Notes: generated from the letters alone by a model not told the origin. A stretch of 64,000 bases of DNA from Nocardia sp. NBC_00565 (GCF_036345915.1 NZ_CP107785.1:2542001-2606000), one strand, 5' to 3'. Positions 17,450 to 26,551 are shown, counted from the first letter of the stretch. Numbers and translations: made by a program.

Positions 17450-18169
17450 TCAGGACGTGAGCACGGTGTCCAGCAGGGCGAGGGTGCCGGACCAGGAGAC
17501 GTGATCGGCGACGCGGTCGTAGGCGATGCCGGGTCGGCCCATCGATCCAGCGTCCGGATCGGTGAAACCGTGGCCGGCCGTGCTGAAGACGGTGAGGTCG
17601 CAGGGTGCGCCCGCCTTGCGCATTTCCTGTCGCACCGCATCGACGTGCTGGGGTGGTGCGTACGGATCCTGCGCCCCGGTGTACACCGCGACGTGCGCTC
17701 GCACTCGTCCCGGCTGGGCGGGCTCGCTGGTGGTCAGCAGGCCGTGAAAGCTGACGACCGCCTTCGCGTCGGCGCCGCTGCGGGCCAGTTCCAGTACGCA
17801 CCGGCCGCCGAAGCAGAAGCCGATGGCGGCCACCCGGGCGGCATCGACTTCGGGAAGGGCCGCCAGCGTCCTATACCAGGCGACGGTGCGGGCCCGCATC
17901 AGGTCCGGCGAGTTCATGAGTGAGCTGAAGGGCTCGCCCGCCTGCTCGGGCTCGGCGAAAAACTGTCCGCCGCCGTACATGTCGCTGGCCAACGCGACGT
18001 AGCCGTGCTCGGCGAGCCGGGCGGCGCGGTCGCGCATCTGTTCGCTCAGGCCATGCGCGGTGTGCATGACCAGCACCGCGGGATGCGGGCCGGACCCCGC
18101 TGGCACTGCCAGCGCGCCGACCAGATCTGCTCCGTGGTGACGCACCGCCACCGGCCGAAATTCCGTCAC
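17450..18169 (-). CDS. Dienelactone hydrolase family protein
   Basis: Seen: 239 residues with an alpha/beta hydrolase core. The nucleophile elbow is GFCFGG (Cys about residue 115), Asp in YTGAQDPYAPP and His in TAGHGF, giving the Cys-Asp-His triad of dienelactone hydrolases. Such enzymes open lactones in aromatic breakdown, but many actinobacterial members have unknown esters as substrates. It stands alone, convergent to uppP. An inverted repeat lies upstream at 18236. Confidence 0.87.
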   Translation of the reverse strand: MTEFRPVAVRHHGADLVGALAVPAGSGPHPAVLVMHTAHGLSEQMRDRAARLAEHGYVALASDMYGGGQFFAEPEQAGEPFSSLMNSPDLMRARTVAWYRTLAALPEVDAARVAAIGFCFGGRCVLELARSGADAKAVVSFHGLLTTSEPAQPGRVRAHVAVYTGAQDPYAPPQHVDAVRQEMRKAGAPCDLTVFSTAGHGFTDPDAGSMGRPGIAYDRVADHVSWSGTLALLDTVLTS

Positions 18170-18235
18170 GGTCCTACCCTTCCGGCCACCGCGCCGCGAC
18201 GGCGACAGGTGGCCCGAATGCGATCCAACAGGGAT

Positions 18236-18250
18236 GCGAATGATATTCGC
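18236..18250. promoter_or_regulatory. Inverted repeat upstream of the dienelactone hydrolase gene
   Basis: Seen: GCGAAT-gat-ATTCGC, perfect 6-bp arms, 67 bases before the hydrolase start, inside an AT-rich patch (18228-18280) that probably holds its promoter. Possible operator; no matching copy was noticed elsewhere. Confidence 0.35.
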
Positions 18251-18336
18251 TGGATAGGAGAATATGATTCTTTTGCGCCCAGCGCAGGTGCGGTGGCCGA
18301 ACCGGATGAACCCGGATCAAGGAACGACGCCGGCGG

Positions 18337-19614
18337 CTATGGGTCGGTGCGGGGCTCGAACCGGCGCAGGATCCACCGATGCTCGCTGCTGGTCTTGGCG
18401 TGATAGAGCCCGCGGTCGGCGGCATCGAGCAGCGCCTCGGCCGGTGCGTCGGCCACCCTCGCCACGACGGCCCCGATGCTGGCCGACACGTACAATTGCC
18501 GCTCGCCGACGATAATCGGCTCAACCAGGGCAGACAGCAGGGTATCGGCTACCGCGGTAACTCGACGGTCGTCGGTGGGCGGCGACACCAGGACGACGAA
18601 CTCATCGCCGCCGATGCGGGCGATCATGCAGTCGGTTCCCTGCAGGCTGTCGCGCAGGCGGGTAGCTGTCGCGACGAGGACCTGATCGCCCACGGCGTGG
18701 CCGTAGCGGTCGTTGATCTCTTTGAATCTGTCGAGGTCGGTGAAACACAATCCGAGGTGATCGTCGTCGTGCGCTGCGGCAGCGACGATCGCCTGGATCC
18801 GTTCCAGCAGGTGACGACGGTTGGGGAGGCTGGTGAGCTGGTCGTGGCGGGCCTGCCAGTGCAGCTCCTGCTGCAGCCGGTGCCGCTCCGTCACATCTTC
18901 GCCGACGCCGAGTAGATAGTCGGCGTCGCCCCCGGTTCCCTTCACGTAGGTGACCGAGAAGGCGGACCAAACGATGCTGCCATCGTCGCGCACAGCCCGA
19001 CGCTCGAGTTTCACCGTGCCTTCGCGGGCTGGCACGAGCTTGTCGAAGATCAAGGTGCCGATTTCGTCGACGTCGTCCGGGTGCGCGAAGTGGTGGACCG
19101 ATTTTCCGACCAGTGCCTCGACCGGGACGCCGAACATATCGGCCATGCGTTGGTTGGCGTCGACCAGCCTGCCCTCGATGTCGCTGATGGCGATCGCCAC
19201 CGCCGCGTTGTCGAAAACGATCCGGAACCGTCGGTCCGCCGCCCGGCCAGCTGATTGCTCCGGGGTCGCCGTGGGGGAGAGCTGCATTTGGTGGCCCTGC
19301 CCGAGTGCGGTGAGCAATGCCGCGATGCGCTGGTCGGCGTCGTCGCGCGTGCACTGCTCGGCCAATGTGTAGAGGACTTGCGCGGATGCGATGGGTACAC
19401 CCGGGTCGGGCAGACTCATCGTCGTCGCCAATGTCTGTCCGGCCCGCACACCCGGCGTGGTGTCGAACGGGTCCGCGTCGAGTCCGGTGGCGAGTTGGTC
19501 GACGAGTTCGCCGAGCAGGTGCAGCGCCGGTCGCGCGGACATCGGCACCTGGCAGATGCTGGTCAGTGCCTGCCACCATTGCGATGCCAGTGCCGAACGC
19601 TGGGGTTCCTCCAT
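18337..19614 (-). CDS. PAS-GGDEF diguanylate cyclase
   Basis: Seen: 425 residues; start at ATG 19614 after AAGGA (the frame is open to 19719). Residues 1-130 are a helical region without known motif; about 133-250 form a PAS domain (FRIVFDNAAVAIAISDIEGRLVDANQRM, LGVGEDVTERH); about 260-415 form the GGDEF domain with intact IGGDEFVVLV. It makes cyclic di-GMP from two GTP. The RxxD inhibitory site normally five residues before GGDEF is absent (QGTD there), so product feedback is probably lost. It has no EAL domain and no membrane segment, so it senses a cytoplasmic signal. Confidence 0.9.
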   Translation of the reverse strand: MEEPQRSALASQWWQALTSICQVPMSARPALHLLGELVDQLATGLDADPFDTTPGVRAGQTLATTMSLPDPGVPIASAQVLYTLAEQCTRDDADQRIAALLTALGQGHQMQLSPTATPEQSAGRAADRRFRIVFDNAAVAIAISDIEGRLVDANQRMADMFGVPVEALVGKSVHHFAHPDDVDEIGTLIFDKLVPAREGTVKLERRAVRDDGSIVWSAFSVTYVKGTGGDADYLLGVGEDVTERHRLQQELHWQARHDQLTSLPNRRHLLERIQAIVAAAAHDDDHLGLCFTDLDRFKEINDRYGHAVGDQVLVATATRLRDSLQGTDCMIARIGGDEFVVLVSPPTDDRRVTAVADTLLSALVEPIIVGERQLYVSASIGAVVARVADAPAEALLDAADRGLYHAKTSSEHRWILRRFEPRTDP

Positions 19615-19739
19615 CGCAATTCCTTGCTCGCTCTTTCTTCCGGCGTCCCCCTGCCATCGGGTTTCAATGTGTATCCCACGATAAGACGTCTGGAGAGCTG
19701 GTCGTCGGTTTACCGGCAACTAGCTCGAGGCGAGGCGAC

Positions 19740-21125
19740 TCAGCCGGCCAGGTACACCGGTCGGCCGTCGACAATGGTGGCCGCGACGAGTTCGGTGTCG
19801 AGTGCGTCGGTGAATTCTCCCGGCGGCGTCGCCAGTAGCGTCAGATCGGCAAGCTGTCCGGGTGCGATGGTGCGTGCTAGCTGTGGTCGTTCGGGCCGGC
19901 CGAAGAACAAGGCAAGTGCCGCACGCGTCGAAATCGCCTCGGTTGTCGGTGAATCCGAGTCGCGGCCGATGGCGGCGCGCACCACCGGCCACGGATTCGG
20001 GCCGCCGAACGGTGCATCGGTGCCTGCCGCGACACCGACGCCGGCGGCGATCAGCGAACCGAGCCGCCACAGATCCGGCCGGTCGGCATCGGGGACTTCC
20101 GCGGCGTACTGTGCGGCGCGTTCCACCAGGAAATGCGGTTGGGTGATCACCGGGATCGCGTGTTCGGTCAACCAGGCCATGGCTTCCGCCGGGACGATGG
20201 CGCCGTGTTCGATGCGGTCTCCGGCGCGCACGCCGGCGCTGTCCAATGCCGCCATGGTCAACACCAGCTGTACCCGGGTCACACAGTGCACGGCCGCGGA
20301 CTTGCCGCCTTCGTGCAACTCCCGGAGCCTGGCGGTGAACTCATCGAGGCTGGGCAACGTGTGATCGTCAAGCAGTATCTTGGTAGGGCCCAACGAGAAT
20401 CGTTCAGTTCCTGGATCGAGGACCGCCGGCGGCGCCATACAGTGCAGGCGTTGCGGGATCCGGCCGCTGGCAACCGAATCGGCGAACGCATCGATATCGT
20501 CCTGTCCCAATCCCGGTGTCGCATCGGTGAATCCGGTGATACCGAGCGCGGCGGCGCGGGCGGCGATCGCTGTCGGATCCGGTGCGGGAGCGCCGATGCG
20601 GCCGCCCAGCCAGGAGTCCATCCGCCACAGCCGTCCGGTGGCATATCCGGCGGGATCGCGTTCCACCCCGGGCAGCGCGCAGTCGTGCACGCCGAGCAGG
20701 TCGCAGGCCCGGGAATTGAGAATCCACAGTGCTCCCGAACGGTGCTGTATCCGGATCGGCCGATTCGGCAGTATGCGGTCGAGTCCGGCGCGATCCAGAT
20801 CGCCCGCCACGCTTTCGTGGTAGCCGACGCCGCGAATCCAACCCTGCGGCGGCAGGTCCGCGTCCGCCTGCCGAAGCCGGGTGGCGAATTCAGTGGCGGT
20901 GTGGATCTGTGGTGGTCCGAGTCGCACCGAGCCTTCCTGGGCCGCGAGGGCGCGCAGGTGCACATGGTGGTCGTGCAGGCCGGGCAGCAGCCAGCCGCCG
21001 CGGGCATCGATATCGTCCTCGCCGGGTAGCGGACGCAGACCTCGCCCGCATTCGGTGATGTGCCGGTGTGTCCAGCGCACATCGGTGTCGCCGATGCCGA
21101 AAACCGTCGCGTCGCGGATCAGCAC
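19740..21125 (-). CDS. Metal-dependent amidohydrolase (YtcJ-like)
   Basis: Seen: about 461 residues if it starts at GTG 21125, overlapping the CoA-transferase stop; ATG 21200 is the in-frame alternative. The metal site HDHHVH follows the first strand (GGWLLPGLHDHHVHLRAL); later VHCVTRVQL, DRIEHGAIV and AGTDAPFGGPNPW supply further His/Asp ligands. YtcJ-like enzymes hydrolyse C-N bonds in cyclic or N-acyl compounds; the substrate cannot be told. Third gene of the operon with a crotonase and a CoA-transferase, so it may release or open a ring in the same route. Confidence 0.82.
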   Translation of the reverse strand: MLIRDATVFGIGDTDVRWTHRHITECGRGLRPLPGEDDIDARGGWLLPGLHDHHVHLRALAAQEGSVRLGPPQIHTATEFATRLRQADADLPPQGWIRGVGYHESVAGDLDRAGLDRILPNRPIRIQHRSGALWILNSRACDLLGVHDCALPGVERDPAGYATGRLWRMDSWLGGRIGAPAPDPTAIAARAAALGITGFTDATPGLGQDDIDAFADSVASGRIPQRLHCMAPPAVLDPGTERFSLGPTKILLDDHTLPSLDEFTARLRELHEGGKSAAVHCVTRVQLVLTMAALDSAGVRAGDRIEHGAIVPAEAMAWLTEHAIPVITQPHFLVERAAQYAAEVPDADRPDLWRLGSLIAAGVGVAAGTDAPFGGPNPWPVVRAAIGRDSDSPTTEAISTRAALALFFGRPERPQLARTIAPGQLADLTLLATPPGEFTDALDTELVAATIVDGRPVYLAG

Positions 21126-22429
21126 GCGACACCGTCCACCAGCGGGGCCGGCGGCAGCACCGGCTGCGTGCGGTGCAGGTGTTCGCAGGTCACGATCCAC
21201 TGGTCGGCCGAGCGGCGCACCTGGTGTGGACCGTGGGTGAGCGGTGGTGCAGTGGCGAACGCGGCCGCGGTGTCGCGCATCGACAGATCGATGAGCAGGC
21301 CGCCGCCCGTCGGGATCGCCGCCGCGACGGACAGTGCCGCACAGATCCCCGATAGCGGGTCGGCGATGGCATCCACGCAGAACACCGGCGCACCGTCGTG
21401 TCGGCCGACCAGGCCACCGGCCACCGCGGCGTCATCGCCGAACGCGACCCGCATCGGATCAGTGCGCCCGTAGCCGGTGAGGCTGAGCCAGATCTGCCCG
21501 TCGCGGTGCGGGCGGATATCCGGTCCGAGGCCGAGTTGGGCAAGGGCGCGCGGCCGTGAGGCCTCGATGACGATATCGGCCGCGTCGATGAGCTCGCCCA
21601 ATTCGGTTCTGCCCGTTTCGGATCGGAAGTCGATCGCACGGAATTCGTGTCCGGCGTGCAGCCAGTCGAAGAATCCGGGGTCGGCGCGGGCGCCGTCGGG
21701 GCGGTGCAGGCTCTCCACCTTGATGATCCGTGCGCCGGCCCGGCCGAGCAGGTGTGCGCACAGCGGTCCGGCCCACATCGATGACAGGTCGACCACCGTG
21801 CAGTCGCCGAGCGTGCGGCCGGGTGTCGGTGCGCCGATCCGGGTGGCCTGCCACGGCACCGCCGGGTGCGGGATCGGCGGCAGTGCGGCGGCGGGTACGC
21901 CGAGTAGCTGTGCGCGGTCGGCCAATTCGGTTGCGGACCAGCGCTGTGCGGCGGATTCCAAGGTGACCCACGGATCGTCGTCGCACTGCTCGCCGAGGAT
22001 GGCCGGGACCGCCTCGATATCCGTTGCTCTGCTGAGGGTTACCGCGCACCAGCCGTCCGCGGTGCGCAGCAGTCTGCTGGCGCCCCCGGCGGACCGTTGA
22101 CCGGCGCGCCGCAGTCCGGTGAGCGCGGCCCGCCCGGTCAGTGCGATCGCCGGGTCGAGATCGACGGCCGTGCCGGTTGTTTCCGCGAGCGCCCGCAGGA
22201 CCTCCCGCAGCAAGCCGTACATCGTGGCGGGGGAGAGGTCGGGTGGTCCGTCCGGTGGTCCGGTCAGATCCATGCATCCCGATGCCGCCCAGTCCAGTAC
22301 CGGACACTCTTCGCCGGTGCTGTCGGTGGCCGGATCGACCTGTGTCCCCACCGACCGCAACCAGCGGTTCACCAGCAGCGTCGGCTCCGAAGCTTCGAAC
22401 CGCTCGTCCGCCTTGTGATCCGGAGCCAT
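21119..22429 (-). CDS. Type III CoA-transferase with a duplicated N-terminal half
   Basis: Seen: 436 residues. The family start motif, CTVVDLSSMWAGPLCAHLLGRAGARIIKVES, appears only at about residue 208, not at the N-terminus, and the presumed catalytic Asp lies in DAIADPLSGICAAL near 352. The first 200 residues look like a second, degenerate CaiB-like half. Type III enzymes move CoA between acids through an aspartyl-CoA intermediate. The stop of the crotonase gene touches its ATG (TGAATGG), so the two are coupled. Probably CoA activation of the acid handled by the crotonase. Confidence 0.8.
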   Translation of the reverse strand: MAPDHKADERFEASEPTLLVNRWLRSVGTQVDPATDSTGEECPVLDWAASGCMDLTGPPDGPPDLSPATMYGLLREVLRALAETTGTAVDLDPAIALTGRAALTGLRRAGQRSAGGASRLLRTADGWCAVTLSRATDIEAVPAILGEQCDDDPWVTLESAAQRWSATELADRAQLLGVPAAALPPIPHPAVPWQATRIGAPTPGRTLGDCTVVDLSSMWAGPLCAHLLGRAGARIIKVESLHRPDGARADPGFFDWLHAGHEFRAIDFRSETGRTELGELIDAADIVIEASRPRALAQLGLGPDIRPHRDGQIWLSLTGYGRTDPMRVAFGDDAAVAGGLVGRHDGAPVFCVDAIADPLSGICAALSVAAAIPTGGGLLIDLSMRDTAAAFATAPPLTHGPHQVRRSADQWIVTCEHLHRTQPVLPPAPLVDGVAC

Positions 22430-23473
22430 TCAGTCGCCGTCCCCGGTCAGTTCATCGACCAGCCCCCACTGCAGCGCGGTTTCGGCCGGGAGCCGCTCCC
22501 CGGTCAGCATCAACCACGCCGCACGCCACCGCCCGATGCGCCGCGGCACACTGACCGTGCCACCCGCGCCGGGGACCAGCCCCATGCGCACCTCCGGGAA
22601 CAGGAAGAAGGTGCCCGGCGCCGCCAGTACGGTCGCGGCGAACGCGGCCATCTCCACACCCGCGCCGATGCAGGCGCCGTTGGCACGCACCACCAGCCGA
22701 TCGGCGATCCGGTCCATGACGCTCCACGGTGCGCGGTCCAGCCGCACCAGGTACGCGGCGACCGGATCGAGCGCCCGGCCGAATTCGTCCAGATCGCCGC
22801 CGCTGCAGAAGGCCGGCCCGGTGCCGCTGAGCTCGACCGATTCGATGCTCGGATCGGCATCCGCGACCTGCACCGCCGCCAGCAGCTCTTCCCGCAGCCG
22901 GACGCTGAGCGCATTGCGCCGCTGCGGATGGTCCAGCACGATCGACAACTGATTGCCGGTGCGTCGCAGGCGCACGAGGTCGTGATCCGGTGCATCGACG
23001 GTGCGCGCGGGTCCGCGGTCGGCGAGCCAGGCCGCGAACTCCGAACCGCCGAGCAGCATCGAATATGTGGCCGCCTCCGCCGCCAGCGCCGGGGTGGTCG
23101 CCAGCCGGATGGTCTGCCGCAACAACTGACCGCAGGCCAGTGCCGCCTGCGGCGTGCGCGCGACCACGGCATCCAGGGTGTGCAGCGCGGCATCGATATC
23201 GGGCACGGTGATCACCTGATATGCCAGCTCCGACCCGGGCCGATCGGTGAGGGTCAGTGTCGTCGCGGCCAGTACCGGGCTCAGCCGCGGATCGACGGGT
23301 GCGCGCAGCACTCCGATCACCAGTGGCAGCGCGCGCTCGATGGCGGCGGCGAGTCGAGTCACTGTCTCCCGGGACGCGTCGTGGAGCGCGTCCAGGTCCA
23401 GCACGACCAGCGGCCTGCCGGGTTTCCCGTCCTCGGTGATCTCGAGACCGGTGTCACCGAGCAGACCATTCAT
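22430..23473 (-). CDS. Enoyl-CoA hydratase/isomerase with an extra N-terminal domain
   Basis: Seen: 347 residues; start at ATG 23473, nine bases after GAAGGG (ATG 23482 overlaps that site). The C-terminal 190 residues are a crotonase core: FCSGGDLDEFG forms the oxyanion hole, GACIGAGVEMA and FPEVRMGLVPGAGGT contribute the two Glu positions. The first 155 residues look like a worn-down crotonase (VVLDLDAL, QAALACGQLLRQT, GGSEFAAWLADRG). First gene of an operon with a CoA-transferase and an amidohydrolase; CoA-linked ring or chain breakdown is likely. Confidence 0.8.
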   Translation of the reverse strand: MNGLLGDTGLEITEDGKPGRPLVVLDLDALHDASRETVTRLAAAIERALPLVIGVLRAPVDPRLSPVLAATTLTLTDRPGSELAYQVITVPDIDAALHTLDAVVARTPQAALACGQLLRQTIRLATTPALAAEAATYSMLLGGSEFAAWLADRGPARTVDAPDHDLVRLRRTGNQLSIVLDHPQRRNALSVRLREELLAAVQVADADPSIESVELSGTGPAFCSGGDLDEFGRALDPVAAYLVRLDRAPWSVMDRIADRLVVRANGACIGAGVEMAAFAATVLAAPGTFFLFPEVRMGLVPGAGGTVSVPRRIGRWRAAWLMLTGERLPAETALQWGLVDELTGDGD

Positions 23474-23624
23474 CGTGTCCATCCCTTCGACGCGGGTTAC
23501 TTCGGGGCGAATTGCTGACCCGCATCCAAGCGTAGACATCGGCCGTTCAGCACGGCGCGGCCCGTTCCTCGCCGAGAAGTTCGACCGAGCGCTGGTCGGC
23601 CCCGTCGTACCGCTCGGGATGGAC

Positions 23625-23656
23625 CCGCCCGGTAGCGCAGCTGCGCTACCGGGCGG
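23625..23656. repeat. Perfect 32-bp palindrome in a divergent promoter region
   Basis: Seen: half-site CCGCCCGGTAGCGCAG (23625-23640) followed at once by its exact complement (23641-23656), no spacer. It lies in the 527-base gap between the minus-strand crotonase operon and the plus-strand gene at 24001. Since both genes point away, a terminator has no obvious purpose; a cruciform or a dimeric operator is possible. The rest of the gap holds no convincing gene; its right half (23740-24000) is rich in imperfect short repeats of TGCA/GCAC. Confidence 0.65.
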
Positions 23657-23986
23657 ATCGCTTCCCCGTGTGCCGTGTGGACGCCGCCACGTCCCGCACG
23701 GCGCGTTCAGCATAGTCAAGCCGTCGGAATTCGGTTGACGCCACGCTGGAAAACATGTGCGCCAACTGGCTCCGTCACCGTTCGCAGGTCGAATTCTGGT
23801 CGCACACCACGAAAAATTGCATGCGAGGCTGCACTGCGGAGCGTGCGAGGGAGCGGCACATGCATGGTTGCACGGTGTGCAAGTCGGTGGCGCCGTGGCG
23901 ATTCCGCGCTGGCGGGCGGCGTGCGCTGCGATAGCGCCTGCGCCGGAATGGCTTTCGACGGTACCGCTCGAGCGTCGTGGCGCGGC

Positions 23987-23992
23987 TATGAT
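23987..23992 (+). promoter_or_regulatory. Candidate -10 box of a leaderless transcript
   Basis: Seen: TATGAT, nine bases before the ATG at 24001, where there is no ribosome site. In actinobacteria this spacing often places the first transcribed base at the start codon, giving leaderless mRNA. No good -35 is visible. Confidence 0.4.
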
Positions 23993-24000
23993 GCACGATC

Positions 24001-24933
24001 ATGACAGCCGGGATGCAGTTCGGCGTCTACGTGCCCCAGATCGTGCCGGAGTACGAGACGATGCTTACTCTCGCGCGCACGGCCGAACGCACGGGTTTCA
24101 GCACATTCTGGCTGTTCGACCACCTGTACGCGCCCGGCTTGCCGGAGCATCCGGCGCTCGAGGCGTGGACGACCACCACCGCGCTGCTCGCCTCGACGAC
24201 CACCCTGCGCGTCGGCAGCCTCGTGCTGTGCAACAGCTTCCGCCACCCCGCGCTGTTGGCGAGGATGGCGACGACCCTCGACATCATTTCGCACGGCAGA
24301 CTCGAATTCGGGCTCGGCAGCGGCTCCATCGACGAGGAGCACCGCAGGGCCGGTCTGCCGTGGGAGCCGATTGCCCGGCGTTCGCAGCGTCTGGCCGAAG
24401 CGCTCGAGATCATCACGCGCATGTTCGCCGCGGAGCGGACCTCCTTCGACGGTCGCTATTACCAGGTGGCCGACTTCCCCAATGTGCCGGGCCCGGTCCA
24501 GCGACCGCGTCCACCCATCCACATCGGCGGCGCCGGACCGAAATTCACGTTGCCGCTCGTCGCCCGCTTCGCCGACGTGTGGAACGTGCCCACCTACGGT
24601 CTGCGGAACTGGCGGTCGCTCACCGAAGTGCTCGAAGCCGAGTGCGCGCGCATCGACCGCGACCCCGCCGAGATCCGCCGCTCGCACCAGGCGGTGCTGG
24701 CCATCGCCCCACGGGAAGCCGATCTACCCGACGTCGAGGCGCGGACCCGCCGCCGGTTCGGCGCTGCCGCGTTCGGCCTCGACGACGGCTACCTCGGCAC
24801 GCCGACGATGCTCGTCGACCACATCGGTGAACGGGCCGAGCAGGGCATTTCGTCGATCGCCTTCATGGTCGGCGCGAAGCAGGCCGAGGCGACGATGGAA
24901 CTGTTCGCCACCGAGGTGCTGCCGCACCTGTGA
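24001..24933 (+). CDS. LLM-class F420-dependent oxidoreductase
   Basis: Seen: 310 residues, luciferase-like TIM barrel. Typical segments are FGVYVPQI, FWLFDHLYAPG, TTLRVGSLVLCNSFRHPALLARM, LDIISHGRLEFGLGSGSIDEEH and a C-terminal IGERAEQGISSIAFM. The short length and the GLGSG-type phosphate loop favour F420 rather than FMN. ATG 24001 may be used leaderlessly; ATG 24013 is the alternative. Convergent with the cholesterol-oxidase-like gene; the substrate is unknown. Confidence 0.82.
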   Translation: MTAGMQFGVYVPQIVPEYETMLTLARTAERTGFSTFWLFDHLYAPGLPEHPALEAWTTTTALLASTTTLRVGSLVLCNSFRHPALLARMATTLDIISHGRLEFGLGSGSIDEEHRRAGLPWEPIARRSQRLAEALEIITRMFAAERTSFDGRYYQVADFPNVPGPVQRPRPPIHIGGAGPKFTLPLVARFADVWNVPTYGLRNWRSLTEVLEAECARIDRDPAEIRRSHQAVLAIAPREADLPDVEARTRRRFGAAAFGLDDGYLGTPTMLVDHIGERAEQGISSIAFMVGAKQAEATMELFATEVLPHL

Positions 24934-24955
24934 TCATCGGTGGCGCGGCGGATGG

Positions 24956-26551
24956 TCAGATCACCGTGCCGATGTCCTGTGCGACCAACCGCTCGAGCGC
25001 TCGCTCGGCCACCGCGGCGATGGTCATCGACGGATTGCAGGCGGCGGCGTTTCCCGGCAGCAGCGCGCCGTCGAGCACATACAGACCGCGCTGGCCGTGC
25101 ACGCGCCCGTCGAGATCGCACACCGTGCCCATGCTCGCACCGCCCAGCGGATGCCAGGTCGACGGGAACAGTGCGTTGGTGTCGACGAGAACGCCTGTCG
25201 TGCCGGCGATGCTGTGTGCGGTGGGCGCGATGTGGTTGTCCTGGATGTAGGCGTCGCCATCCTGCGGCCAGTGCAGGATCGCCTCGTCGCGCGCAGCGTC
25301 GTAGACGAATCCGCCGCGCCCGTCGCTGACGCCGTACCCGACCATCATGGTGCTCCTGGCATCCATGGACATCGGCGGTATGGACGCCTGGATGACGGTG
25401 CACGCCGCGTGTGGATCGTCCCAGTTCTTACTTCCGTAGACCACGGGACCGCCTTGCGATTCGCCGAAATTCGCTGCCGGATCGGTCCACACATAGATCC
25501 GGTCGGCGTTGGTGCCCCAGCCCTGACCGAGATCGTCCGGCAGATCGGGGATCCGGCCCGTCGCGGCGGCGCGGACGAGCAGTTTGGTGGTGTTGAGGCT
25601 GCCCGCCGCCATGACCAGGGCAGTGGTGGTGAGGATCTTGTTCTCCAGGACATTGCCTGCGGTGTCGAGCCGTTCGACGTAGACCAGCCAGCGGCCGTCC
25701 GCGGCGCGTTCGACCTCGGTGACCTGGTGCAGCGTCTCGACGCGCACCAGTCCCGTCGCCTCCGCCGCGGCGATGTAGGTGACATCGACCGAGTGCTTGC
25801 CGCCGTTGTTCACGCCCATGGCGCCGTCGCCATTGGTGTACGACGGCTTCATCTCACCGCGCAGTTCGGCCAGCGCGAAGTTCCAGTCGATGGGCATCGG
25901 GATCTTCGACAGCGGCAGCCCCGCATGCCGCACATGGTCGGCGAAGATCCGCGACGCCGCGTAGTTCGGGTTCGCGATCAGCTCGTCGGGCGCCACCGCG
26001 AGGCCGAGCATGCGCGCCACCCTCGGGTAGTGCACGCGATCCATGGTCGCCCAGTCGAGCTCCTGGGGGAGATGCGTGTTGAACACCGCTTCCGACGGCT
26101 GTAGGGACATCCCCTGGTAGATCAGCGAACCGCCGCCGAGGCCGGCGGCGCACAGGGCGGTCATATTGTCCCCCGCGACCGCTTCGACCAAGCCGGTGTA
26201 GGGCTCGAAAACCAGTGGGGTGCCGAACAATCGCGGATTGGATCGGTACCAGAGCACACGTTTGTCCAGCGCCGAGGCGCGTGGGAAGGTCTCCGCGTTC
26301 GGACCGGTCGGCCAGCGCAGCCCGCGCTCGAGCAGCAACACCGGGACACCTGCCTGGGCCAAGCGCAGGGCGGTCACACCGCCGCCGAAACCCGATCCGA
26401 TCACGACGACACGATGTTCTTCCCGGGTCAGCGGGACGCTGTTGACTCGCGCGGCGATTCCGGTCGTCGAGCCGGTGGGCCGGGAGCCGATCAGCAGGGC
26501 ACCGGCCGCGGCGGTCGCGGTGAATAGTGACCGGCGCGTGATTACTGACAT
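24956..26551 (-). CDS. Exported cholesterol-oxidase-like GMC flavoprotein
   Basis: Seen: 531 residues; ATG 26551 after AAAGG. Twin-arginine signal (ITRRSLF, then an Ala-rich core), FAD motif VVVIGSGFGGGVTALRLAQAG, GLGGGSLIYQGMS, and C-terminal HPLGGASMG and NPSMTIAAVAERALER. It follows Streptomyces-type (class I) cholesterol oxidase along its length, and the catalytic His and Asn are present. By hand alignment the position of the isomerising Glu (FAEIAPM in the known enzyme) reads QASIPPM, with Ser, so it may oxidise a hydroxyl without moving the double bond. Divergent TetR and palindrome suggest substrate induction. Confidence 0.85.
   Translation of the reverse strand: MSVITRRSLFTATAAAGALLIGSRPTGSTTGIAARVNSVPLTREEHRVVVIGSGFGGGVTALRLAQAGVPVLLLERGLRWPTGPNAETFPRASALDKRVLWYRSNPRLFGTPLVFEPYTGLVEAVAGDNMTALCAAGLGGGSLIYQGMSLQPSEAVFNTHLPQELDWATMDRVHYPRVARMLGLAVAPDELIANPNYAASRIFADHVRHAGLPLSKIPMPIDWNFALAELRGEMKPSYTNGDGAMGVNNGGKHSVDVTYIAAAEATGLVRVETLHQVTEVERAADGRWLVYVERLDTAGNVLENKILTTTALVMAAGSLNTTKLLVRAAATGRIPDLPDDLGQGWGTNADRIYVWTDPAANFGESQGGPVVYGSKNWDDPHAACTVIQASIPPMSMDARSTMMVGYGVSDGRGGFVYDAARDEAILHWPQDGDAYIQDNHIAPTAHSIAGTTGVLVDTNALFPSTWHPLGGASMGTVCDLDGRVHGQRGLYVLDGALLPGNAAACNPSMTIAAVAERALERLVAQDIGTVI

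Noticed and set aside
18264..18515. 83-codon plus-strand ORF with a good ribosome site
   Set aside because: Most of it is antisense to the GGDEF domain and its sequence is Arg-rich with no family features; the AGGAG is probably chance.
24371..26104. 577-codon plus-strand frame over the F420 enzyme and the oxidase
   Set aside because: It spans the convergent junction of two supported genes and is Arg/Ser-rich, as random GC-rich frames are.
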